Assembly: GCA_910587305.1 (NCBI GenBank)
Contig: CAJUKV010000001.1
Location: forward strand, 1-64,000
Origin: an uncultured Lachnospiraceae bacterium
GTDB taxonomy: Bacteria; Bacillota; Clostridia; Lachnospirales; Lachnospiraceae
Length of the DNA: 64,000 bases
Direction of reading: 5' to 3'
Positions 27,118 through 36,052 of this stretch are shown in pieces (the first letter of the stretch is position 1; each line of letters starts with the position of its first letter). Made by a program: the position numbers and the translations under genes. The notes beneath the pieces are model-generated. The model saw only the letters and a program-made list of their open reading frames with translations, was not told the origin of the DNA and searched no databases.

Positions 27118-28557
27118 ATGAATAATATTTTGTATGAATATAAAATAAAATGCTGTGCATATAAAAAACAATTTTTCATTCTTTTGTCAATTTATTTACT
27201 GGCATTCTGCTCGATTTTCAGAGCAAATTTCGGTTATGTAGACGACTTGGGAAGAACATATGCCGGTTATCATGGATGGTTGGATTGGAGCCGGTGGAGC
27301 ACAGAAATTCTCGCTACGCTTATACATGCGCAGTGGCATTTGACAGATATTTCACCGCTTCCTCAAATTCTTTCCTGCATTATCATGGCAGCCGGGGGAA
27401 TTATCTTACTGGCTTTATTTAAAAAAGAGCGCCAAATAACATTTCTAAATATTATCGCAGCCGCACTAACAGGACTTGCCCCATATTTTTTAGGGATAAT
27501 TTCTTACAAATTTGATTCTCCTTATATGGCACTATCTTTTTTGGTGAGTGTTATTCCATTTTTATTTTACAAAAATTCAAGAAAGCTTTACACCCTTGTA
27601 TCGATTATCTGCCTGCTGGTAATGTGTACCACATATCAGGCTTCGTCCGGTGTTTATCCCTTAATTGTGCTTTTTTTAGCTATGGAACAAGTGAACTCGG
27701 GAGAATCTGTCAAAAAAAGTTTAGAGTTCATTGGGCTGTCAGTATCTTGCTATTTAGTATCTCTTGGTACCTATTGGTTCCTTTTAATGAGACCAAATGG
27801 GACTAATGTGGTTCCTCTTGCCCAAATCATTCCTCATGCAGTCTCAAAGTATATTACTTATTATCAAATGATATATCATGATTTTACAATACTTTGGATA
27901 ATTTTAATTGTACTATCTATCATCTTATTTGTATATTCTGTATGCCAGGCAACATCCATCCGTAAAATATCAGCCCTTTTTCTCGGTTTATTCGTAATGT
28001 TTACAGGAAGTTTTCTTTGTTTTGGCGCCTATTTGTTTATAAATGAAGATGCATATGATATAAGATGTATGTATGGATTTAATGTGTTTCTCACATTAAT
28101 GGCCATATATATTTCATATCACGCAAAGTACCGGATTTCCAAATCCATTTACGTAATCCTTGCATGGTGCTTTTTGGTTTTTTCACTGACTTATGGCAAT
28201 GCTCTTTCGCAGCAAAAGGAATATTTGAATTACAGAACAACATTATTAGCTAATGATTTAAATAATCTGGTTTTTATGAATACGGATGAAATTAAAAAAG
28301 TCCGAATAAAAGGGGGCATTGGCTCTTCACCTGTCATAGAAAATATGGCGTCAGCATATCCCTTTTTAGAAGATGAAATATTTTCAGGTTTAGGGAATGG
28401 GTTCTGGGGCGGATATTATTTTAATCATTATCTAAAAATACCTAATATTGAGCTCGTTACAAATGAAAATGAGTGTAACGATTTGCCGCTTATAAAAGAA
28501 ACCATGTATCATGTCATCAGGAGCGATGGCCATAATGTTTTAATTGAATTAAAATAA
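27118..28557 (+). CDS. GtrII-like membrane glucosyltransferase
   Basis: This 479-residue protein has about ten to twelve membrane segments. The first external loop ANFGYVDDLGRTYAGYHGW followed by DWSRWSTEIL matches the glucosyl transferase GtrII family, which adds glucosyl side groups from polyprenyl-phosphate glucose on the outer face of the membrane. GGAGG at 27107-27111 fixes the ATG at 27118; a TTG ten codons earlier lies within the leader hairpin. It is a single gene on the plus strand with its own strong promoter and ends 22 bases from the convergent ABC flippase gene. The DPM1-like GT2 at 12.3 kb could provide the donor lipid. Confidence 0.85.
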   Translation: MNNILYEYKIKCCAYKKQFFILLSIYLLAFCSIFRANFGYVDDLGRTYAGYHGWLDWSRWSTEILATLIHAQWHLTDISPLPQILSCIIMAAGGIILLALFKKERQITFLNIIAAALTGLAPYFLGIISYKFDSPYMALSFLVSVIPFLFYKNSRKLYTLVSIICLLVMCTTYQASSGVYPLIVLFLAMEQVNSGESVKKSLEFIGLSVSCYLVSLGTYWFLLMRPNGTNVVPLAQIIPHAVSKYITYYQMIYHDFTILWIILIVLSIILFVYSVCQATSIRKISALFLGLFVMFTGSFLCFGAYLFINEDAYDIRCMYGFNVFLTLMAIYISYHAKYRISKSIYVILAWCFLVFSLTYGNALSQQKEYLNYRTTLLANDLNNLVFMNTDEIKKVRIKGGIGSSPVIENMASAYPFLEDEIFSGLGNGFWGGYYFNHYLKIPNIELVTNENECNDLPLIKETMYHVIRSDGHNVLIELK

Positions 28558-28579
28558 AATTTAAGTAGATTCATTTTCA

Positions 28580-30334
28580 TCACTCCCTATAATTCTGTAT
28601 TTTTGCCTCTTTATGGTTGATTTCATAAACCACATCACAGTTTTTTATGGTAGATAGTCTATGTGCAATGATAATAATTGTCTTACTTCCGGTCAACGTT
28701 TCAATGGCTTCCATTACCGCCGCCTCCGTATCATTATCTAACGCCGAAGTTGCCTCATCCAAAATCAGCACTTCCGGATCATTAAACAGTGCTCTGGCAA
28801 TTCCTATCCTTTGCCGCTGTCCTCCCGATAATCTAACGCCGCTTTCTCCTACCTCCGTATCTAATCCGTCGCTTAGGCTTTCTATAAATTCTTTTAGTTG
28901 TGCCTTTTCAATTGCTTTCCACAATTTTACATCATCATTCTCTTCTTCCTGTGCTCCATACAAAATATTATTTCTTATTGTATCATCAAGTAAATAAATA
29001 CTCTGTGGGATATAACCTACATTTTTTTGCCATGCGGGCAGATGCTCAAAAGCATCCTTCCCATCTATTCGTATCGTTCCTGATGTAGGTGTTAAGGCGC
29101 CCAAAATCAAATCTGCCAGCGTTGTTTTCCCCGCTCCTGATGGGCCAATAAATGCAACCGACTGCTTCTTTGCTATTTTCAAATTAATATGTTCAAGCAC
29201 ATAATCTGTTCCCGTTGGATACTTAAAAGACAGATCGTCTATCTTAATCTCATCCTGCAAAGGTAAAGCCTCCAAGGCAGCATTCGTCTTTACTTCATAT
29301 TCCTTAACCTTTTCGATTTCCTTTAAGTCGCCATACACTGCTTCAAATGCCGGCATATTAAACATAATCACACTCATATAATTTGCAATTCTGTTAAAAG
29401 AAGGTAGTAATCGAAAAGCAGCAATGGCAAAAACAGAAATCGTTGTAATAAAATAAGAGCTTCCGGTACCATTCAATAACTTGGCAATTACTACTGTCAT
29501 CAATGCTGTTATACAAACAGCCTCCATTATTGGCCTTGGGGCTACTTGCAGATAGCGATAAATTTGTTCTCTATCCGCCCAGTTTTGATATTCCGAATTA
29601 AATTTATTCAGAAAAAAGTTCTCTCGTCCAAGAATTTTAGTTTCCTTCATACCCCCAAAAGACTGTTGCAGCCACCTGACTATCCCGGCGCTGTACATCC
29701 GATCCTCTTCACCTATACGTGCCAGATATCTTTTAAATTTCTTTGCAAAAAAGAATAGAAAAAATATCAAGAACAGGCATACGCCAATGGTAATACTTTT
29801 ATCTTTAATAATTAGAAAAGCCCCCAGCACAAGGCAGACTAAAGCCTCTGCGATCAGCTGCAAGATAGACAACACCCCTTGAAACATCATCGTCACATCT
29901 GTATTTATGCTTCTGATAAGGTCAGCGCTGCTATGAGATAAATGAAAATAGTAAGGCTGCATCATATAGCATTCCATCATTTTTGATGCTAATTTTCTCT
30001 GATTGCTGAAGGTAAATTTATACTGTAGCTGATACATAGCGGAAACACATACATTTTTTAAAATATATATAACAATTAGTATTCCTCCAAGAAACGCAAG
30101 AAAATGGTTCGTGTGTTGAAAATTAAACGCACAATAAATCCACCATAAATAATCGGCTCTCTTAATTATTTCAGGATCCATCATTACGTTAACCAGCGGC
30201 ATAATTGCGGTAACGCTAAGCAATTCAAGAAAAGTAGTTATCACGATTGCCACTAGCAGAAAGAAAAATTTAATTTTCTGCTCCTTGGAAAATATATAAT
30301 TTATCTGTTCTATAAATCTTTTCATTCGCTTCAT
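28580..30334 (-). CDS. PglK-like ABC flippase (fused membrane and ATPase domains)
   Basis: This 584-residue half-transporter has about six membrane segments in residues 1-320, then an ATPase with Walker A GPSGAGKTT, signature LSGGQRQRIGIARAL, and Walker B EVLILDEATSALD followed by the HRLSTI switch histidine. The N-terminus, with the KKI..FSKEQK start and ELLSV-AIMPL, is of the PglK group that flips lipid-linked oligosaccharides. GTGAGGTG supplies the ribosome binding site. A paralogue lies at 56.4-58.2 kb. Its substrate is probably one of the lipid-linked glycans made here; peptide or lipid export cannot be excluded. Confidence 0.85.
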   Translation of the reverse strand: MKRMKRFIEQINYIFSKEQKIKFFFLLVAIVITTFLELLSVTAIMPLVNVMMDPEIIKRADYLWWIYCAFNFQHTNHFLAFLGGILIVIYILKNVCVSAMYQLQYKFTFSNQRKLASKMMECYMMQPYYFHLSHSSADLIRSINTDVTMMFQGVLSILQLIAEALVCLVLGAFLIIKDKSITIGVCLFLIFFLFFFAKKFKRYLARIGEEDRMYSAGIVRWLQQSFGGMKETKILGRENFFLNKFNSEYQNWADREQIYRYLQVAPRPIMEAVCITALMTVVIAKLLNGTGSSYFITTISVFAIAAFRLLPSFNRIANYMSVIMFNMPAFEAVYGDLKEIEKVKEYEVKTNAALEALPLQDEIKIDDLSFKYPTGTDYVLEHINLKIAKKQSVAFIGPSGAGKTTLADLILGALTPTSGTIRIDGKDAFEHLPAWQKNVGYIPQSIYLLDDTIRNNILYGAQEEENDDVKLWKAIEKAQLKEFIESLSDGLDTEVGESGVRLSGGQRQRIGIARALFNDPEVLILDEATSALDNDTEAAVMEAIETLTGSKTIIIIAHRLSTIKNCDVVYEINHKEAKIQNYRE

Positions 30335-30444
30335 TTTTACACCTCACGTTTATCGAAATCATGCCATAGGTAATCATAACAGTTCAGTCCAAACTTACCG
30401 AACTGTTGCTAATACCCCGATAATGTTTCAAAATCTATTTGCAA

Positions 30445-31419
30445 TTATGGATATAAGCCTAAGTCAAACACATAACTATATTCATACCCTGGGCTCATAA
30501 GCAACGCCCCATGTGTTCCCCCTACATTTCCGGCAACCAGACAATTACATTTGGAAAGCAGCCAAACTGACATTAGATATTCTTTCCCTTTAAGGTATCT
30601 GTCGGCATTTCTTTCACTGTGCATATCATTTATATTTTCATTACCAGATGTAATATATCTTGTGGTCTCCACTGTCAGCAATCTGTCACCAAATTGATTT
30701 TTCATAACTTCGTATATTCCTTTATCTTCCGTAGCAAGAAAAATATATGTACACGAATATCTGTCCATAATCTTCTTCGCCTTGTCAATAATCTGCGCGG
30801 CCGTCGGCTGCACAGGATGATTATGCGGTCTTAAATTTACATAGTCCGTCCCTCTTGCCAAAACCCCCAAAACCCTGTTATTTCCAAACAATTTTTCTTT
30901 TTCCAGCTGAAATTCATGTAATAATTTATCTTCAATTTTAAGATAATTTTGAAAAACCTTTCTCCAGCGCAGCAGCTTGTCTTCTTCCTTCACCACGCGA
31001 ATATCGGGATAATCATTTTTTTCGGTAATAAGGCCATCGCTTAATATAATATTTTTGCTGTCTGCTATATCTTTAAGGCCATATCCCATGGGCTGTTTAA
31101 AATAAAACTCCCATGCATTTACATTCCCCACCTGTTCAGATTCCAGATAAGTATTTCCTGTATTTTGCATATCGATTACAGGGATATAGCCTTTTCTTAC
31201 AGCATAGTCCACCAGCCCCATATTAGTCATTACATGAGAAAATAATCCTATTTTACAGGAAGCGCGTCTGACCACAAAAAATGTTTTATTCTGATTTGCT
31301 TCCCCATAGGATACCTTTCTTTCTCGCCATTTCCACTTCGTATAGGGCTCATTAATAAAAGGAATATTTTGAATATACCGCTTGAATTCAAGCTTAAAGC
31401 CATTATCTGCCCCCATCAT
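30445..31419 (-). CDS. Fucosyltransferase-like protein
   Basis: This 324-residue soluble protein has VLARGTDYVNLRPHNHPVQP around residues 190-210, resembling the donor-binding H/R-RxD loop of alpha-1,6 and O-fucosyltransferases (GT23/NodZ superfamily), followed by TYIFLATEDKGIYEVM and VAGNVGGTHGALLM, the equivalents of the later motifs. It probably transfers a fucose-like deoxysugar from a GDP-sugar. The start has TAGGAG and overlaps the stop of the upstream membrane protein by four bases, so the two are coupled. Confidence 0.68.
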   Translation of the reverse strand: MMGADNGFKLEFKRYIQNIPFINEPYTKWKWRERKVSYGEANQNKTFFVVRRASCKIGLFSHVMTNMGLVDYAVRKGYIPVIDMQNTGNTYLESEQVGNVNAWEFYFKQPMGYGLKDIADSKNIILSDGLITEKNDYPDIRVVKEEDKLLRWRKVFQNYLKIEDKLLHEFQLEKEKLFGNNRVLGVLARGTDYVNLRPHNHPVQPTAAQIIDKAKKIMDRYSCTYIFLATEDKGIYEVMKNQFGDRLLTVETTRYITSGNENINDMHSERNADRYLKGKEYLMSVWLLSKCNCLVAGNVGGTHGALLMSPGYEYSYVFDLGLYP

Positions 31420-33155
31420 TTTCTCCTAAATATTGTTGCACTTTCCAGTTCAATCTTTTCATAATTATTCTGAATAATATAATCGGCCAAATAGCCTTCT
31501 ATTTTATTTTCATTGGGGAAATCCACTTTTTCCTCTCCCTGTATCAAGCCGGACTCAAAATTCCCATATTCCGGACTCAGCACAAAAATGCATGTAGGTA
31601 TTTTTTCAGGTCTCACTTCATAATATTCCTCCAGCCTGGCACTATTAAATGGCATTCGCCAAGAGGAAGGCGTTCCGTAAGCATTATCCGTACATAAATA
31701 GCCCCAATAGCAATTCTGGGAATACAACACTTGATCCTCCTCCCGCACATACTCATCTATAGCTGCTTTTATATTATCATATTGGTCAGCATGTTCACGT
31801 GTAGTAAGGAGATATTTACCTACGCCCGAAGTAATTCGTGTATCCAATTGGCTAATTGGAGCGTCTCTGTAAACGCTGAAAAATCTCAGAAATGCCGTTT
31901 GAAAAATCATCACACAATAGGCCATGCACACAATTCCCAATATAATTGTTCCCTTTTGTAGTCTGCCTGATTGAAACACAAGTAAAATTGTTCCTATATT
32001 AAGAATGACAAACCCTATTGCCATTGCATCCAATCCGGTATCTGAAGAAAGTGAAAAAGCTAACACCAAGCTCATCCCGGCTATTCCAAATACTCTCAAT
32101 ACATTCTTACTTGAGTCTTTCCATTCCTGAAAAATACTTATGATTGGCACTGCAAATAATACACACGCAATGTTGATGCATCCCAGCATATTTTTAGACA
32201 AAAAAGAATTGCAAATGAAAACGAATAAATTAATTCCCAGCAGAAAATTAATTTCTTTCCTGGTAAATAAAAGGCATTTCCTTTTCTTATACCATATATA
32301 TACCATGAGCAAAACCGTAATCCAGATAGTCCATTTATATCTCCACATAATTCTTGCCAATATAGTTGGTACTACCGTTATTAAACTGATATGCTTTGCA
32401 TGTTGCATTTCGGGTTCATTTAAAATATGAGGTATACTTAATATAATTTCATTTATTGGACTCATATACAAAATATATCCCACATAAACAGCCGCTACGG
32501 TAGCCGTTCCCGCTATTATGGTCATAATCTCATGTCTTAAAAAACGGTATTTATTTTTTGTAAAAAGATATATTCCTGTTATGACATAAGGCAATACCAA
32601 ATAGGGCGTGTTTATGACAGCAAACGCCAACAAAATTCCTGAAATATATAGTTTTCTTTTATCCGGCTTTTTCTCACAGACCTGTTCATATAAAAGCAAT
32701 ATCGCCAATAAAGCCCATGTCAGTGTCATATTATAATATGACATGCCTCCTATATTTGCTCTGGAATATAAATAATAAACCAAGGCACAAAACAAACTTG
32801 CAGTGCGAGAATTTTGTTTTAGGAGCTTATTGTAAGTATAGCATGCAGTAAATGTAGATATCCCCCAATATAACAGTCTAAAGTATAGATAGACTCCTTC
32901 ATTTCCCCCTGTTATCAAGCGGTATAAAGCATAAAATGGAAGCAGTAAGGGGCCCCATACCTGTGTAAAAAACCATTCGTCTACAATTATTCTCTCTCCA
33001 AGCCAAAAGCGATGTACAACCGTTAAGTAAAAGCTCTCATCTGACCAGCTAAAACTGTAAAAGCTTCTTACCAATAAGCATATACAACATATCCCTAAAA
33101 TCATCGCAGGTAATAGATTATATGAAATTTGTATGCCCTTTTTACAAAACTTCAT
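31416..33155 (-). CDS. GT-C-like integral membrane protein
   Basis: This 579-residue protein has roughly twelve membrane segments and an acidic first external loop, FYSFSWSDESFYLTVVHRFW, the place where GT-C glycosyltransferases carry their catalytic aspartate. STREHADQYDNIKAAIDEYV near residue 455 is similar to STREHTDYV in the split DUF6056-like gene, linking these families. It probably adds a sugar from a polyprenyl carrier outside the membrane. AAGGAAA precedes the ATG. Function is inferred from fold-like features only. Confidence 0.65.
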   Translation of the reverse strand: MKFCKKGIQISYNLLPAMILGICCICLLVRSFYSFSWSDESFYLTVVHRFWLGERIIVDEWFFTQVWGPLLLPFYALYRLITGGNEGVYLYFRLLYWGISTFTACYTYNKLLKQNSRTASLFCALVYYLYSRANIGGMSYYNMTLTWALLAILLLYEQVCEKKPDKRKLYISGILLAFAVINTPYLVLPYVITGIYLFTKNKYRFLRHEIMTIIAGTATVAAVYVGYILYMSPINEIILSIPHILNEPEMQHAKHISLITVVPTILARIMWRYKWTIWITVLLMVYIWYKKRKCLLFTRKEINFLLGINLFVFICNSFLSKNMLGCINIACVLFAVPIISIFQEWKDSSKNVLRVFGIAGMSLVLAFSLSSDTGLDAMAIGFVILNIGTILLVFQSGRLQKGTIILGIVCMAYCVMIFQTAFLRFFSVYRDAPISQLDTRITSGVGKYLLTTREHADQYDNIKAAIDEYVREEDQVLYSQNCYWGYLCTDNAYGTPSSWRMPFNSARLEEYYEVRPEKIPTCIFVLSPEYGNFESGLIQGEEKVDFPNENKIEGYLADYIIQNNYEKIELESATIFRRK

Positions 33156-33190
33156 TTTCCTTATACCGTATCCTCGTATGCATTTTGAAA

Positions 33191-34210
33191 TTACATTTTC
33201 TTATTTTGAAAATCAATAAATTTATTTTCTTCCAAATTATATTTGCCAAGTCTAAAAAACTTATGCTTTATAACCCACCAGGCAGGTACCCATATATATT
33301 TATGCATAGCCGGAGACGCGCTGCCAATCATCCAGCAATTGCGGTCGCACTTTTTCGTACATTCCCTGACCTTCTGCGCCCTGTCAGAATTCCACAGCTC
33401 GTCCCAGCTTTGTTCTCGCAAATTTCCCATAACTGCCTTTTCGGCCATACCATTACAGGGAATGACATCGCAGAAGGGATCTATGAAAAAAGCGTTTTGC
33501 GACATGTCACAGGGAAGAAGACGTTTATTTCCATAAATATAATTGATCAATCCATGATTAAAATAGGCCCTGAACCATTTTTTAGGTGAATTGCTCCGTA
33601 AAAGCTCATTGATCAGCTTTTCAAAATTGCGTGCAACCTTTAATTTATCATCAATTTTGTTGTCTGTCTTTCTAAAGTAAAAAGAATTATGAAGCGTGGC
33701 CGTCGCAAATTCCATGCCCATGTCATTGGCAATATTATAAAGTGGCACCAAATCCTCACAATTCATGTCCTGAACCGTCATTCCAAATCCCACGTCAGGA
33801 TGCCTCATCTCAACCAGCGTTTTTAATGTATCATATCCTCTGTTAAACCCATCCGGAATTCCTCTGATTTTATCATTCGTCTCCTGCAAACCCTCTATGC
33901 TGATCCGTATCCCAATTTTAGGGAATTGTTTGCACAGCGCAATAATTCTGTCCGTAAAATATCCATTCGTGGAAATTACAATTCTATCTGATTTTTTATA
34001 CAATTCCTCCACTATCTCAGGGATATTCTGTCTTACGAAAGGTTCCCCTCCCGTAATATTTGTAAATGCCATCTCAGGCAGCTTTTTAATATCTTCAAGC
34101 GTAATTTCTTCGCTGGGTTTTGAAGGATCTTTAAAACAATCGCACATATTACATCTGGCATTACACCTGTACGTGACAATCACCGTTCCATAAAGAGTTC
34201 TTTTCGCCAT
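33191..34210 (-). CDS. Radical SAM protein with SPASM domain
   Basis: This 339-residue enzyme has the radical SAM cluster motif C16-x3-C20-x2-C23 in YRCNARCNMCDC, the TGGEPF glycine-rich SAM loop, and a C-terminal SPASM-type region with CDVIPCNGM, MGNLREQSWDELWNS and CTKKCDRNC for one or two further iron-sulphur clusters. Relatives modify peptides or sugars; MoaA-like and glycan-locus enzymes of this shape occur beside polysaccharide genes, but no substrate is known here and I see no precursor peptide nearby. The ATG at 34210 is preceded by AGAGG-TTGGAAAGC; a TTG 13 codons upstream is unlikely. It has its own extended -10 promoter. Confidence 0.88.
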   Translation of the reverse strand: MAKRTLYGTVIVTYRCNARCNMCDCFKDPSKPSEEITLEDIKKLPEMAFTNITGGEPFVRQNIPEIVEELYKKSDRIVISTNGYFTDRIIALCKQFPKIGIRISIEGLQETNDKIRGIPDGFNRGYDTLKTLVEMRHPDVGFGMTVQDMNCEDLVPLYNIANDMGMEFATATLHNSFYFRKTDNKIDDKLKVARNFEKLINELLRSNSPKKWFRAYFNHGLINYIYGNKRLLPCDMSQNAFFIDPFCDVIPCNGMAEKAVMGNLREQSWDELWNSDRAQKVRECTKKCDRNCWMIGSASPAMHKYIWVPAWWVIKHKFFRLGKYNLEENKFIDFQNKKM

Positions 34211-34252
34211 GCTTTCCAACCTCTTCCCATTTTTGAAAATTTGTATCAATTC

Positions 34253-34280
34253 AGTATATCATCTATTGTTATAAATGCAA
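34253..34280 (-). promoter_or_regulatory. Extended -10 promoter of the radical SAM gene
   Basis: Minus-strand TTGCAT (34280-34275), a 16-base spacer, and TATACT (34258-34253) preceded by TGA, giving a TGN extended -10. The leader would be about 36 bases. Confidence 0.5.
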
Positions 34281-34338
34281 ACTTTTTACAAAATTATTCG
34301 CCCACTCCTGAGCCGTGAAAAATAACAAACTACCGCCT

Positions 34339-35394
34339 TTAAAAAGAATGAGTTGCTAAAATCATAGGATCAGGCGCACAGGTTATCTTATTGGGATTTC
34401 TGTTTAAATATGCCCCCCAAAAGCCAAATGTACTCTCCGTAAAGATGTTATGCTTACACTCAGCCATAAGCTGCATATCCCGGAAACTGTCTTCCCCTTT
34501 ATTCCAGTCTACAAAATATACTTTATCCTTCTTAAAATTCAGTCCAAAAATCTTTTCATTTTCCTCGCACCACCCTACGCTTTTTTCATCCGTGAAAAAA
34601 ATAAAAACAGGATTGGTCACATGTTTTTTTATATAGTTAACTGAACGTCTGAAAAAGCCAAACTTATAGCAATGGCCATTTAAAAAAAGCAGATCGCTCC
34701 TCCTTGCATGAATAGACACAGCATTGCATCCCTGAATCAACCTCATCATTTCTTTGTTTTTTTCATCCTCTATTATGGGAAATACAAATGCCTCCCGTAC
34801 CAGGGCATCAATCCGTTCAATACCAAATCCTTTATATTTAAATGCAAAGGAATGTCCTATATATACATCTGAAGGATACCTTCTAAAAACATCATATCCG
34901 TCATTTGCCTTTTTGATCAATCTGTGCGCAAGCAGTTTCCGCATATGTCTTTTTATATGATATCCAATTCTTGTCTGAAAAAAATGCGTAATCCATAATC
35001 GTATTTTTCTTTTGAATGACGAAGGTGCTTGTGAAGGTATTTCCGCTTTTTTTCTAAGATTTTTCAGATGTATTCCTTCTTCTTCAAATGCTTTGGTAAT
35101 ATAAGGTGCATAATTCCAGTTTTCTTTCCAGAACTCGCTGCTCTCAACTTTTTGTAAAATTCTTTCCCATGCTTTTGCATCAAATCTTTCTTTTATATTG
35201 GGAGGATTAATGCCAAATATTCTCTCTAACTCATAGCCATTCCACATGGAAAACATACCATCCTTCTGTGGGAGCTCATAGATTAAATTTTCCAAGTAGC
35301 ATTCTTCGTCCTTATTTTGCGAGCAAATTGCAAGATATTCCGCATAATCCAGCATTTGGTTTCCCAGACCGGAATCCATGTGTACTACTCTCAT
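34339..35394 (-). CDS. GT11 family (alpha-1,2-fucosyltransferase-like), long divergent member
   Basis: This 351-residue protein has the GT11 start VVHMDSGLGNQMLDYAEYL, the donor loop SIHARRSDL (HxRRxD) near residue 232, and ESTFGFWGAYLNRNPN near the end, equivalent to NSSFSWWGAWLN in classical members. It should transfer L-fucose or a similar GDP-sugar to position 2 of a sugar. An insertion of basic residues in the middle makes it longer than the usual 290. Its start is preceded by leader element E5, whose CGGGGG run is the ribosome binding site. Confidence 0.82.
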   Translation of the reverse strand: MRVVHMDSGLGNQMLDYAEYLAICSQNKDEECYLENLIYELPQKDGMFSMWNGYELERIFGINPPNIKERFDAKAWERILQKVESSEFWKENWNYAPYITKAFEEEGIHLKNLRKKAEIPSQAPSSFKRKIRLWITHFFQTRIGYHIKRHMRKLLAHRLIKKANDGYDVFRRYPSDVYIGHSFAFKYKGFGIERIDALVREAFVFPIIEDEKNKEMMRLIQGCNAVSIHARRSDLLFLNGHCYKFGFFRRSVNYIKKHVTNPVFIFFTDEKSVGWCEENEKIFGLNFKKDKVYFVDWNKGEDSFRDMQLMAECKHNIFTESTFGFWGAYLNRNPNKITCAPDPMILATHSF

Positions 35395-35464
35395 TCGTAT
35401 ACCCCCGCATACTGCAAGGTAACCTTTATGTTAGCCTTTCGCCAACACAAACATCCCCTGTATT
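35395..35464 (-). repeat. Leader element E5 before the GT11 gene
   Basis: Minus strand: GATGTTTGTGTTGGC, then AAAGG and GCTAACATAAAGG, forming a TGTTGGC/GCTAACA stem (35447-35441 with 35435-35429, one mismatch), then TTGCAGTATGCGGGGGTATAC before the ATG. The first part aligns with E6 and the last part with E7. It fills the whole gap between the acetyltransferase stop and this gene. Confidence 0.6.
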
Positions 35465-36052
35465 TTAATCCTTTATAATAATCCTCATGGGATTTCCTAC
35501 CACCGTACAATTATCCGGCACATCTTTATTCACCACTGCCCCGGCTCCAATTTTCACATTATTTCCAATATGAATACCGCCAAAAATAAGTGCATTCGCA
35601 AAAATTTCTACATTGTCACCTATCACAGGATGGATTAAACTACTATCATCCGCATTTGCCCGTCCTTTTCCAATTGTAACTCCATTTCTCACTGTCAAAT
35701 TTTTCCCTGCACGATGCGGTCTTACAACGCAGTAATTGTGATCAATCCTAAAGCCCCCTGCAATTTTCCCTCCGTTAATTTCTACTGTTACCAGGGGTTT
35801 CATAAATATTCTGCAAAGACCTCTTAAAATATGGTTTTCTTCCGTACGGTAATAAAATATATTTCTGAAAGGTTTTAAAAATAAAAGACAGTAGTTTAAG
35901 GATTTTATACTTGCTTTATCGTAAGGGATCTCGTCTAAATATCTTTCTATGTCTTTATTGATTGTATCCTGATTCCTGCTATACAAATACAGAATATCCG
36001 GAAAAATAGTTTTCATAAAACAGATTTTCTGGAGCAATATCTTCTTATTCAT
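35465..36052 (-). CDS. Hexapeptide acetyltransferase (serine acetyltransferase-like)
   Basis: This 195-residue protein has an alpha-helical N-terminal part and a left-handed beta-helix with VTIGKG, PVIGDN, IHIGNN and VKIGAGAVVNKDVPDN-TVVGNP, typical of CysE/WbbJ-like O-acetyltransferases. It probably O-acetylates a sugar of the repeat unit using acetyl-CoA. The histidine in IDHNYCVVRPH may be catalytic. Its start overlaps the end of the upstream GT4 gene by eight bases, so translation is coupled. Confidence 0.88.
   Translation of the reverse strand: MNKKILLQKICFMKTIFPDILYLYSRNQDTINKDIERYLDEIPYDKASIKSLNYCLLFLKPFRNIFYYRTEENHILRGLCRIFMKPLVTVEINGGKIAGGFRIDHNYCVVRPHRAGKNLTVRNGVTIGKGRANADDSSLIHPVIGDNVEIFANALIFGGIHIGNNVKIGAGAVVNKDVPDNCTVVGNPMRIIIKD

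Noticed and set aside
30378..30407. AACAGTTC/GAACTGTT hairpin before the ABC flippase as a member of the leader family
   Set aside because: A clean eight-pair hairpin exists, but it lacks the TTTGTG core and the GCGGGG or CATGGAGG end, so membership is not supported.
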